Part shown: positions 1-7,692 of the stretch, piece after piece
Layout of the letters: each line of letters begins with the position of its first letter
Position numbering within the stretch: position 1 is the stretch's first letter
Assembly (NCBI GenBank): GCA_964629965.1
Contig: CAZVRZ010000026.1
Coordinates: forward strand, 1-44,151
Reading direction: 5' to 3'
DNA: 44,151 nucleotides
DNA from: CAZVRZ01 sp964629965
Lineage (GTDB): Bacteria > Chloroflexota > Anaerolineae > Anaerolineales > UBA4823
Made by a program: the position numbers and the translations under genes
The notes under the pieces: generated by a model
Seen by the model: the letters and a program-made list of their open reading frames with translations, nothing else
Database searches by the model: none
Told to the model about the DNA's origin: nothing

Positions 1-198
1 CTGTTTCGGGTCGCTTGTCTGCTCAATACTCTTCGCTACTGCTTCGAAATCCCGTTTTTTTAAGAACAGCCTAATGTCTCGTTAGCATCGGTTTAAGACC
101 AATTGATTGCGCCATGAGATGATATCTTGTAAAATGAGGTTGTACTTTAACTGCTCTAAGCGCCTTGCTGTGGTACATCTTATCGAAATGATGCAACG

Positions 199-852
199 AT
201 GAATATTTCAGAAAAATTTTGGGATATGCTGGCCAATCATTTTGATGAACAAGAAGGGCGGTATCAGAATGTTCATGTAAAGGCTGTTGAAAACACAAAA
301 AAATACCTAAAAGCCAGAGATGTGCTGTTAGATTACGGCTGTGCGACAGGAACAACTGCCATTGAGATTGCCGATCGGGTAAAAGAAATTCACGGCATTG
401 ACATATCTCCAAAAATGATCGAGGAAGCTAAAAGAAAGACGGCTGAACGAAAAATCCAAAACATTGATTTCGTGCCGGCGACAATATTTGACCAGAGTTT
501 AAAGAAAGAATCTTATGATGTGATCCTGGCTTTCGGTATTCTGCATCTTTTGAAAAACCCATCAAAGGTTATACAAAAGATAAACGAATTATTGAAACCG
601 GGAGGAATGTTTATTTCTTCAACGGCTTGCATGGGAGACGACAAGACAATACCTACTGTAATTAATATGATCCTATTCATCCCAAGCCGACTAGGAATTT
701 TTCCATATTTGCAATTCTTACAAATCTCCGAATTGGAACATTCAATAACCCATGGCAAGTTTCAAATGATCGAAACCGAAACCCTAACTTTTAGTCCGAA
801 CTCCGATCAAACTTATATAATTGCCCGCTTCATTGCCGCAAAGAAGGTATAA
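199..852 (+). CDS. Class I SAM-dependent methyltransferase
   Basis: This 217-residue protein is a Rossmann-fold methyltransferase that would transfer a methyl group from S-adenosylmethionine; the acceptor cannot be told. The glycine-rich SAM loop (motif I) is LDYGCATGTTAIEIA at about residues 44-58, followed by the acidic end of strand 2 (GIDISPKMIEEA, about 65-76), the motif IV region (YDVILAFGILHLL, about 105-117) and LLKPGGMFI (about 131-139). The length is normal for a stand-alone methyltransferase of the UbiE/Methyltransf_11 type. The start at 199 has no clear ribosome binding site. Its A+T content is higher than that of the glycosidase genes that follow, and it stands alone on the plus strand, so it may be an independent acquisition. 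Confidence 0.85.
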   Translation: MNISEKFWDMLANHFDEQEGRYQNVHVKAVENTKKYLKARDVLLDYGCATGTTAIEIADRVKEIHGIDISPKMIEEAKRKTAERKIQNIDFVPATIFDQSLKKESYDVILAFGILHLLKNPSKVIQKINELLKPGGMFISSTACMGDDKTIPTVINMILFIPSRLGIFPYLQFLQISELEHSITHGKFQMIETETLTFSPNSDQTYIIARFIAAKKV

Positions 853-943
853 AATAATTATGGCGGATCGCAATACCCGTGTTCATGGCTTCGCCTGCTA
901 GGCCGCGGCGTTGATCGTTTTAATTGGCTTTTATACCTGAACA

Positions 944-2452
944 CTATTTCAGCCCGTAAAATTCTTCAGGATCGAAACCAAGGTAGGTATCTGTCTTGTC
1001 GTCTACCGGCGTGATTTCCAGCATGCACAGGTGGTTACAAGGAATAGTCAACCTCACCTCGTAAACGCCGTTTTGCTCAAACAGTTTGGCATCGGTCTGG
1101 CAGGGTTCTGCGGAAGCCCGCAGTATCTTCAATTGCTCTTGGTTGAGGTTGCGCGGTTTGCCCAGGTTGCTCCAGGTTTGCATAGGGTTAGCGTGAGCGC
1201 CACCCACATCTTTTTTCACCAGCAGCGCCTGTTTCCCAAGCGAAGGCAAGGAAAGAACATAGGTCTCATCGGGGGATGATTTATGATCTCTCATATCGTG
1301 CCAATTCCAACCGATGATAACGTATTTTTCATCATCTTTGGTGACGATGAGATAATTGTCGCGATAGAGCAATTCCTTGCCGGCCCTGGCAAAGAACTCA
1401 AAGGCGTAGAAAGTCGGCTTTTTGATACTGTTCAACGCCACTAAACCAAAGCCACCGTGAAATATCGACTTTGGCACGTCCGCCTCTTCAAACACATCAC
1501 TAAATGTCCAATAGGAATAAGAATCCGCATATTCTCCCGCTTCGCTAAGGATACGGGCAATATACGGCGCGTGGAAATCGGTATCGTGCGCTGGACAAAT
1601 CGGCATATACGAGCTGCTAAATTCTGTGATATGCAGCGGCAAATTCGCAATGGCTGAGTAATCCGACATGTACTTTCGGGTTTCTTTCAGCTCATCAATC
1701 ATGGTGGAGGGCTCGTTCAGTGTATGATAGAAATAATGCCCGCGCAGCGTTGGCTGGTTGGCAGTATAGCAGTGGCGGGTAACGAAATCCAGCGGCGAAT
1801 TATTCCGGATGCAGTGCTCGAAGAAAGACCGCAGCCACTTTTCAGTTTCGACACCGCAAATCGCCGGCCCACCAACTTGAATACGAGGATCAACCTGCTT
1901 AACAGCCTCAGCAGAAACATCGTACAGCTTGAAATATTCCTCCATGCTGCCTGCCCAGAAAGCAATATTCGGCTCATTCCACACCTCGATCGGCCAGGTG
2001 ACCACTTCGTCTCGGCCGTATCGCTCGATGAGATGGTTCAAGGTGTTTTTGATCAGGTCTGCCCATTTCTCATAGGATGCAGGAGGCGTAACGTTGCCTT
2101 TCCAGTAGAATATCGTCTGGTCGCCGGTTTTCAGCTTCTCCGGCATGAAGCCCAGTTCCAGGAATGGACGGATGCCATTTTCCAGGTAGGAGTCCATGAT
2201 ACGATCCAGGTAGGTGAAGTTGTAAAAGGTGGACCTTATCCCATCTATATCATATTCACGATAAATTCCGACATCATCGCAAAATAACCCATGCCCGCGG
2301 ATGTAACGAAAATGGATGGCTTCCTGAACAATTTTCAAATGGTCGATATATTCCTTTTGGAGAGCAAGCCCCGTCCTGCCAGTTCCAACGCAATAGGTTA
2401 AATTGTTCTTGAAAGGTTTCCCTGTAACTGGTATTGCAATCTTTTTAGTCAT
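944..2452 (-). CDS. GH39 family glycoside hydrolase (xylan beta-xylosidase-like), copy 1
   Basis: This 502-residue protein belongs to the GH39 family, retaining exo-glycosidases that include beta-xylosidases. The family N-terminus is clear (GTGRTGLALQKEYIDHLK, then FRYIRGHGLFCDDVGIYRE). The acid/base glutamate is expected at E160 in IEVWNEPN, and the nucleophile at E277 in LHITEFSSSY. The TIM barrel covers about residues 15-360 and a beta-rich C-terminal domain follows. No signal peptide is visible, so it is probably cytoplasmic and acts on imported oligosaccharides. An AAGGGTG-type ribosome binding site precedes the ATG at 2452. It is the last gene of a leftward group with the alpha/beta hydrolase, the nucleotidyltransferase and a second GH39. 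The exact sugar specificity is not readable from sequence. Confidence 0.88.
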   Translation of the reverse strand: MTKKIAIPVTGKPFKNNLTYCVGTGRTGLALQKEYIDHLKIVQEAIHFRYIRGHGLFCDDVGIYREYDIDGIRSTFYNFTYLDRIMDSYLENGIRPFLELGFMPEKLKTGDQTIFYWKGNVTPPASYEKWADLIKNTLNHLIERYGRDEVVTWPIEVWNEPNIAFWAGSMEEYFKLYDVSAEAVKQVDPRIQVGGPAICGVETEKWLRSFFEHCIRNNSPLDFVTRHCYTANQPTLRGHYFYHTLNEPSTMIDELKETRKYMSDYSAIANLPLHITEFSSSYMPICPAHDTDFHAPYIARILSEAGEYADSYSYWTFSDVFEEADVPKSIFHGGFGLVALNSIKKPTFYAFEFFARAGKELLYRDNYLIVTKDDEKYVIIGWNWHDMRDHKSSPDETYVLSLPSLGKQALLVKKDVGGAHANPMQTWSNLGKPRNLNQEQLKILRASAEPCQTDAKLFEQNGVYEVRLTIPCNHLCMLEITPVDDKTDTYLGFDPEEFYGLK

Positions 2453-2717
2453 ATCAGAACACCCTTGACTTCCAATGTGTGTAAATTAAGAAGCTCCGAT
2501 TTTCATTACGGATATGGTCAGGCGCACATCTTAGCTCCGCAAACACGCACTGACGCCGGTCGATCTGCAACGGCTATATATTATCATATTCAGCCGCCAG
2601 TCTACATAAATTCAACAGATGCTCACCATCTTCCGGCAAGAGAAGGGTCAGCCAGGCCTGGCAGACAGTTGAATACTCCATAGTCTATGTCTGCAATGAT
2701 GTAGAGAGCAAATCGGG

Positions 2718-3554
2718 TCAAGATGGAACCTGCTTTAGGAACGACTGCAAAGCATCCATGAAAGCGGTGTATTTGTCGAACCGGATCAAGTGACCTACAT
2801 CGGGGATGATGACAATATTAACTTTGGGGTTCAACTCGCGAACTTTCGCAACCACATCAGAGGATACAATCCCACCAAGTTCGGGATTGCCGGCAAAGAC
2901 CAGCATGAGATGAGGAATGTTTTGGAGCGTTGTCAGCCAGTCCACTTCCTGGGAGTGCATCCGCTGTGACATCGTATCCACAATCGTGGGATCGAGTTGC
3001 TTTTTTGATTCGCACATTGGGTGCAGCAGTTCTTCGGGCCAATCGGGGTGATCCTTGCGATAACCCACCAGCAGTTCATCCAGGGTTTGGTTAGCGAGAC
3101 CTTTGACCCATTTTACAATGTGGTTCTCAGCAGGTTCGCCGGGCAGCGGGGTTTGATCTGGGCGAGATAGCCACCAGGGCGGGTCTTCCAAAACCAGGGC
3201 GCTAGCCAATTCCGGGAAGCGTACGCCAATCTGGTAAGTGACCATTGCACCCATCGAGTGCCCACAGACCACCGGGCGATCCACTCCCAGGGAGCGGATC
3301 AGTCCGGCCAGGTCAGCGGCCATATCCACCTTTTTGCCCGGTTGCATGCGCTCCGAAAGGCCATGGCCGCGCATATCCGGCATGATCACATCATATTCGG
3401 CTTCTAGGGCGCGCGCCACGGGCGTCCAGCATAGGCCATTATCCGAAAAGCCGTGAACCAACACCAGGGGGCGCTTATCCCCATGGCCAGTGCGGTAGTA
3501 GTGCAGCCGCACATCGTTGACCAGCATGTCATTTTGTGTCCAGTGAGGGAGCAT
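2718..3554 (-). CDS. Alpha/beta-fold hydrolase
   Basis: This protein of about 278 residues has the alpha/beta hydrolase fold. Visible elements are the oxyanion segment LVLVHGFSDNG, the nucleophile elbow GHSMGAMV (serine in GHSMG), the acid near LVFAGNPELGG and the catalytic histidine in IPDVGHLIRFD close to the C-terminus. The start MLPHWTQNDM at 3554 is chosen over the longer frame to 3647 because AAAGAAAGGAAACC lies directly upstream. The substrate is unknown. Placed between glycosidases, it could be a carbohydrate esterase or lactonase that removes acyl groups from plant oligosaccharides, but this is only suggested by context. The segment 2453-2717 on its far side shows no gene. Confidence 0.85.
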   Translation of the reverse strand: MLPHWTQNDMLVNDVRLHYYRTGHGDKRPLVLVHGFSDNGLCWTPVARALEAEYDVIMPDMRGHGLSERMQPGKKVDMAADLAGLIRSLGVDRPVVCGHSMGAMVTYQIGVRFPELASALVLEDPPWWLSRPDQTPLPGEPAENHIVKWVKGLANQTLDELLVGYRKDHPDWPEELLHPMCESKKQLDPTIVDTMSQRMHSQEVDWLTTLQNIPHLMLVFAGNPELGGIVSSDVVAKVRELNPKVNIVIIPDVGHLIRFDKYTAFMDALQSFLKQVPS

Positions 3555-3646
3555 AGGTTTCCTTTCTTTACAAGAGGTTGTTTGGTAAGTCTTTCCCAAT
3601 GCAGTTTTGACAATTCGTGTAAAGCTGCTCAATTCTAACACACACA

Positions 3647-4546
3647 TTAAAAACCGCGCAATTCCGTACTTTCTCTTCTTGGCAAACCGTCACGGGGTAG
3701 GCGTTTTAACACCGTATAAAGAAGACCGTGTTCTTCGCAAAAACGGCGTTTCTCCGGCTTATCACCATCTTCGTTGACCTCATAAATATCTGGCTTGATC
3801 TGTTCGATCTCAGGCTCGGCATCCATCCATCCGCTACCGGTTGAGATGAACGCCTGTTTCACGTAGCGTGCTGACCCAACCACGTATCTGCGCTCATCCT
3901 GCGGAAAAAGGGGATGCCCTTCCCCTTTGAGCAGGCAAACGTTTTGGTCGGAACCAATCACAACATACAGTTCTCCCAATTGCGCCACCTCCTTGAAAAA
4001 CCGAAGGTGACCTGAATGAAACCAGTCGTAACACCCAGTCACTAATGCCTTTTTGGCATTTGATGTGTTTTTGAGGCTGTAACTAGAGACTTTGGGGAAG
4101 CTTTCTAATTGGGCTTGTTCGACAACGTGGTATTTTATTCCCCTTGACAAACAATATTGGTGTTTTTCCAAACTGCTTGCCGCTTCGGGTACAACCCAGG
4201 TGATGGAGTTATCATCATCCCCAGGGATTAAAGGAAAAATATCCTGGCTTTCCAGTTGTTCAACCACATGTACTTGACTGACATAACGTATGCCGTTTAA
4301 AAGATACATACGTTCTTCCAGGGGAAATCTCGGCTGGCTCCCGTGGATGAGGCTGGCTAACACATCGGTCCATAGGAATATGTGCAGTTCACCCTGACGA
4401 GATGCCTCCTCCAAGAAACGAATGTCAGGTGCTTTTAGATTATCAAAACTACCGGTTACAACTGCCTTGTCTCCCGCACCTGCAACCACAATCAGGTCAT
4501 TTTTTTTGAGATTGCGTTTATTCTCGCGAGAGATCAGCTTATTCAG
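3647..4546 (-). CDS. Tandem cytidylyltransferase-like protein, first domain degenerate
   Basis: This protein of about 300 residues consists of two RfaE/TagD-like nucleotidyltransferase domains in tandem. The second domain has the family start TGCYDWFHSGHLRFF with an intact HxGH nucleotide-binding motif. In the first domain the matching segment reads TGSFDNLKAPDIRFL, so HxGH is lost and only the second site is likely to bind CTP or ATP. Start choice is unusual. The ATG-less frame offers GTG at 4489 without a ribosome binding site, but a CTG at 4546 is preceded by AAAGGAAACTAAAA, and the extension LNKLISRENKRNLKKN resembles the N-terminal lead-in of RfaE-type domains. The CTG start is therefore preferred here, with caution. 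It sits 92 nt before the alpha/beta hydrolase start. The nucleotidyl-sugar or polyol substrate is unknown. Confidence 0.7.
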   Translation of the reverse strand: MNKLISRENKRNLKKNDLIVVAGAGDKAVVTGSFDNLKAPDIRFLEEASRQGELHIFLWTDVLASLIHGSQPRFPLEERMYLLNGIRYVSQVHVVEQLESQDIFPLIPGDDDNSITWVVPEAASSLEKHQYCLSRGIKYHVVEQAQLESFPKVSSYSLKNTSNAKKALVTGCYDWFHSGHLRFFKEVAQLGELYVVIGSDQNVCLLKGEGHPLFPQDERRYVVGSARYVKQAFISTGSGWMDAEPEIEQIKPDIYEVNEDGDKPEKRRFCEEHGLLYTVLKRLPRDGLPRRESTELRGF

Positions 4547-4600
4547 TTTTAGTTTCCTTTCAAGATGCTTGTTGATTCATAAGTGGTGGTTTATAAATGC

Positions 4601-6121
4601 TCAGCACTCTCCTGGACCGATCTCTACAAGCGTTACACCAAAAGGTTGAACAGTGGTGGCCCATATGAGGCTGCCGCCGGGCGTGGCAATGCGCTCGGCT
4701 GCCACATCCAATTCCATATTGCGGCGCAGCACTTCCAGGTCAGCTGGGAGAATATGGCGTGGCGCGCCCATAGCCGCCCAGGAATCGTACACGCTGCCAT
4801 GCTGGCGGTCGAAACAGGTAATTTGCAAGCGGACTTTCTCTCCTAGGCCATCCACCTTCAGTTGAAATTCACGCGGCGGCTTGATGGAAAACAGATCATA
4901 GATTTCGGTCGGCTTGGCGGCTGCTAACATGCGGCTGTCGTTGGCATCATCGCGGTAGTGGCAGTAATTCCATAATAGAATGGCAATTGTTCCATCCGCG
5001 CGGCGGGTAACCACATACCCATCCCCATCGGCCAACATAACCTCCCCCAGGCGGGAAAGGAACCAGTAGCCGTGGTAGGATGGCTTTTTCAGCCCCTGAA
5101 CATTGACCAGCCCAAACCCACCGTGAAAGGGAATATCGCCCACGCGACATTCTTCAAAAATATCGCTGACTACCCAAAACGAGAGTGAATCCATCAGGCC
5201 ACGCGCCCGCCAGTTGTTATCTACGAGGAAGGAAGTCAGAAAGGCCGTATCATGGACAGCGTCGCGTGGGCTGGGGCTGGAACTCCACTCAGTGTAGTGA
5301 CGCTCGACATTTGGGAAAGCAGATTCGCTTAAGATTTTTTCACATCCGCGCGCATCCGCCAGCAGGCGGTCGGGGCCATCCCAGGTCATGTACCCATTCC
5401 CTTCCACGTCAATGGGGTAGAAAGTGGGATATGGGTGGGTGGAGAAGAAATCGAGCGGCAGGTTGCGCTCAGCACATACCGCCAAGAATTCTCTGCCCCA
5501 CGGCGGCTCGCCCACCTGGTTACCAAAGCCGTGGCTAGCTGGCCCGCCGACCCGAAGTTGCGAGTCAATGCGCTTGATAGTTCGGGTAGTGCGCTCGTAG
5601 AGTTCCATGTAGGCGGCGAAATCGGCGTCTTTCCAGAAAAATTTCAAGCCCGGCTCGTTCCATACCTCGAAATACCAGCGGCGTACCTCTTCCAAACCAT
5701 AACGCTCAATGATGTGGCGGATGAACTGCTCAATGAACCATTCCCAGCGCGCCCAATCTTTTGGGGGGGTAATATTGCCTTTCCACCAGAAGACGGTTTC
5801 GTCGCCGCTGGCCATATCGTAGGGCATGAAGCCCAATTCGACAAACGGTCGGATGCCGATGGAAAGCCAGTGGTCGTACACCAGGTCCACATACTGCCAG
5901 TTGACAATAGGTTGACCCTTCTCCTCGCGATAGACCATCATATCTTCGTGGAACAGGCCGTGCATACGGATGTACTGGAAGGGCATTTCGCGCTGCACCA
6001 TTTCCAGGTGCTTCTGAAAATCGGCACGCAATGCCTCGCCCACCCGCCCGCCGCCAACGCACACACGCCAATAGGGGGTAATGGATTCTCCGCTTTGGTT
6101 GTAGCTAAAGTTGATGAGCAT
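4601..6121 (-). CDS. GH39 family glycoside hydrolase (xylan beta-xylosidase-like), copy 2
   Basis: This 506-residue GH39 enzyme is a paralogue of the protein ending at 944. It shows the family block FQYIRMHGLFHEDMMVYRE, the acid/base glutamate E156 in FEVWNEPGLKFFW and the nucleophile E278 in RHYTEWSSSPSP. The start MLINFSYN at 6121 is preferred because GAGAGGAATAT lies just upstream; a longer frame to 6154 lacks such a site. No signal peptide is seen. It is the first gene of the leftward group and lies back to back with the LacI-type regulator, so it is probably under that regulator's control. Two different GH39 enzymes in one locus suggest that related glycosidic linkages are processed by separate enzymes. 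Confidence 0.88.
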   Translation of the reverse strand: MLINFSYNQSGESITPYWRVCVGGGRVGEALRADFQKHLEMVQREMPFQYIRMHGLFHEDMMVYREEKGQPIVNWQYVDLVYDHWLSIGIRPFVELGFMPYDMASGDETVFWWKGNITPPKDWARWEWFIEQFIRHIIERYGLEEVRRWYFEVWNEPGLKFFWKDADFAAYMELYERTTRTIKRIDSQLRVGGPASHGFGNQVGEPPWGREFLAVCAERNLPLDFFSTHPYPTFYPIDVEGNGYMTWDGPDRLLADARGCEKILSESAFPNVERHYTEWSSSPSPRDAVHDTAFLTSFLVDNNWRARGLMDSLSFWVVSDIFEECRVGDIPFHGGFGLVNVQGLKKPSYHGYWFLSRLGEVMLADGDGYVVTRRADGTIAILLWNYCHYRDDANDSRMLAAAKPTEIYDLFSIKPPREFQLKVDGLGEKVRLQITCFDRQHGSVYDSWAAMGAPRHILPADLEVLRRNMELDVAAERIATPGGSLIWATTVQPFGVTLVEIGPGEC

Positions 6122-6206
6122 ATATTCCTCTCTTTTCATATTTTCACCAGACAAGGTTCGTATCCAGTTTCACTATTGTCGAGCAAAGAAAAGTGTGAAT
6201 TATCTA

Positions 6207-6260
6207 TTGACAAATATCATAATATATGGAAAACTGTAACTAGTTACAGTAACAGTTACA
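6207..6260. promoter_or_regulatory. Divergent promoter and LacI-type operator
   Basis: The interval between the leftward glycosidase group and the LacI-type regulator contains an 18-bp perfect palindrome, ACTGTAACTAGTTACAGT, at 6233-6250. It overlaps a second inverted pair GTAAC-A-GTTAC at 6249-6259. A TTGACA hexamer lies at 6207-6212 facing the regulator, though no good -10 follows at the usual spacing. Palindromes with a central CpG or TA step are typical LacI-family operators, so autoregulation plus control of the divergent genes is likely. A closely similar core occurs at 15688-15700. Confidence 0.7.
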
Positions 6261-6288
6261 ATGATAATTTAGAACAGATTGGCTGTCA

Positions 6289-7335
6289 ATGAATAAAAAA
6301 GCGACAATCAGGGATGTGGCCAGGTTAGCCAATGTGTCTGTGGCTACCGTGTCTCGAGTTATAAATAACAAGCCAGACGTTTCAGAAGAGACACATCAGA
6401 AGGTTTTAGATGCCATCAACGAATTGGGGTATGCGCGCAGCATGCAATGGCAGCAAATTACATCGGGGAAAACCAGGATCATTTCTTTGCATTATCCATA
6501 TAAGTTAGCTGTATCGAACCAGGTATCTCTCGACTTTATCACCGGGGCAACCACGGCTTGTGAAGAGCACCGTTATTCCCTATATCTCGTAACCCAATCG
6601 CTCGAAGAAAATAGTCTGTTAGATTTTTATCGCACCAACCAATGCGATGGGATGATCCTGATGGAAATTCGGATGGATGATTGGCGAGTAAAACTACTAC
6701 GCCAGCAGAACTTACCATTTGTGATGATCGGGCGCTGCGAAAACAATGATGGGTTGAATTTTGTTGATTTCGATTTTGAATCGGCGGTGGCAGTGGCGGT
6801 TGACCACTTAATCCATTTGGGCCATCGCAACATCGGTTTTGTATTGGTTGTCCCCGACCCGCAACGAAAACATTATGGTCCCAATATCCGGGCTTTGGAA
6901 GGCTATGAAAAAATCTGTGTTCAGTATGATCTTTCCAAGTTTTTTTGTGAGGCGGATATCGGACTGGAAAATGTCAAGAACGCCACGTTAGATCTATTGA
7001 AAACCCACCCTGAAATAACCGCCATTGTCAGTGTCTTCGATACGGCTATTGCGGGAATTTATGCAGCGATTAAGTCGCTGGGGTTGAGTGTTGCAGATGA
7101 TATTTCTGTGGTGGGTTTAACAAGCGAGCATGGAGCCGAATTGGCATCGCCATCCCTTACGGCCTTACATTTTCCAGCATCATCCATGGGCTATGACGCA
7201 GCAAAGATCATGATTAATCGGTTGGAAAGAAATTCAAAGTCCAGCAAACACATACTCTTTGGACCAAAACTGGTTGTCCGTTCCAGTACGGGATTCGTCA
7301 GAAAATTGTCAGTGTTGACGAATTCGACGATCTGA
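6289..7335 (+). CDS. LacI-family transcriptional regulator
   Basis: This 348-residue protein is a LacI/GalR-type repressor. The N-terminal helix-turn-helix reads ATIRDVARLANVSVATVSRV (residues 5-24), followed by the hinge-helix region NELGYARSMQWQ. A periplasmic-binding-protein-like sugar domain extends to the end; FVMIGR, HLIHLGHRNIGFV and AIVSVFDTAIAGIYAA are recognisable. It probably binds the palindrome immediately upstream and represses the GH39 group until a sugar or sugar phosphate binds. It is transcribed divergently from those genes and upstream of the GH31 gene. The inducer cannot be told from the sequence. Confidence 0.9.
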   Translation: MNKKATIRDVARLANVSVATVSRVINNKPDVSEETHQKVLDAINELGYARSMQWQQITSGKTRIISLHYPYKLAVSNQVSLDFITGATTACEEHRYSLYLVTQSLEENSLLDFYRTNQCDGMILMEIRMDDWRVKLLRQQNLPFVMIGRCENNDGLNFVDFDFESAVAVAVDHLIHLGHRNIGFVLVVPDPQRKHYGPNIRALEGYEKICVQYDLSKFFCEADIGLENVKNATLDLLKTHPEITAIVSVFDTAIAGIYAAIKSLGLSVADDISVVGLTSEHGAELASPSLTALHFPASSMGYDAAKIMINRLERNSKSSKHILFGPKLVVRSSTGFVRKLSVLTNSTI

Positions 7336-7489
7336 CCCTTATGCCTGGAAGGAGGTGGCGTGCACGGTGATTGGTTGGAAAAAGTAAGAAGTGCTCCTCG
7401 CCTTTCCCTTGCATCGGTTAATCACCTGCATTTTCAAGGTTTCATCGAGCCACACGGGATGCCTGTGACCTGGAGTATTTGGCAGCACA

Positions 7490-7636
7490 ATGGCGGCAGC
7501 GAATGCTATCCTACTGCCTGCACCGTCTGCCTGGTTTGAAGTATGCGGAAATTTGATTGCCTTCAACCGCGAAGATTTCGCCAAGATCGGTTTTGAAAAA
7601 ATCGAAAACGAATTCAAGAAATTACGAGTAACATGA
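7490..7636 (+). other. Small open frame in the LacI-GH31 gap, possible gene remnant
   Basis: The 357-bp gap between the LacI-type regulator and the GH31 gene holds no confident gene. A 48-codon frame here encodes a protein-like sequence with ANAILLPAPSAWFEVCG near its N-terminus and FAKIGFEKIENEFKKLRVT at its end. It lacks a good ribosome binding site, and its frame is open upstream only to a TGA at 7466. It may be the tail of a decayed gene. I do not recognise the family. An opposite-strand frame of 92 codons over the same bases is no more convincing. Confidence 0.25.
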
Positions 7637-7692
7637 CAAGGATTTTTCAGTTTTAGAACCTAATCAGCAAACACCTTTTCCCCTACAAAACT

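Noticed and set aside
71..852. Methyltransferase gene considered as another cassette (GTTAGC at 81-86 upstream)
   Set aside because: No paired arms or loop of the attC type could be drawn on either side of the gene.
1724..2287. 187-codon plus-strand frame inside the first GH39 gene
   Set aside because: It is the antisense shadow of a well-conserved enzyme gene and shows no family features; the same holds for 5435-6292 over the second GH39.
7339..7617. 92-codon minus-strand frame after the LacI-type gene
   Set aside because: No ribosome binding site or family resemblance; the plus strand of the same stretch gives a more protein-like short frame, and neither is secure.
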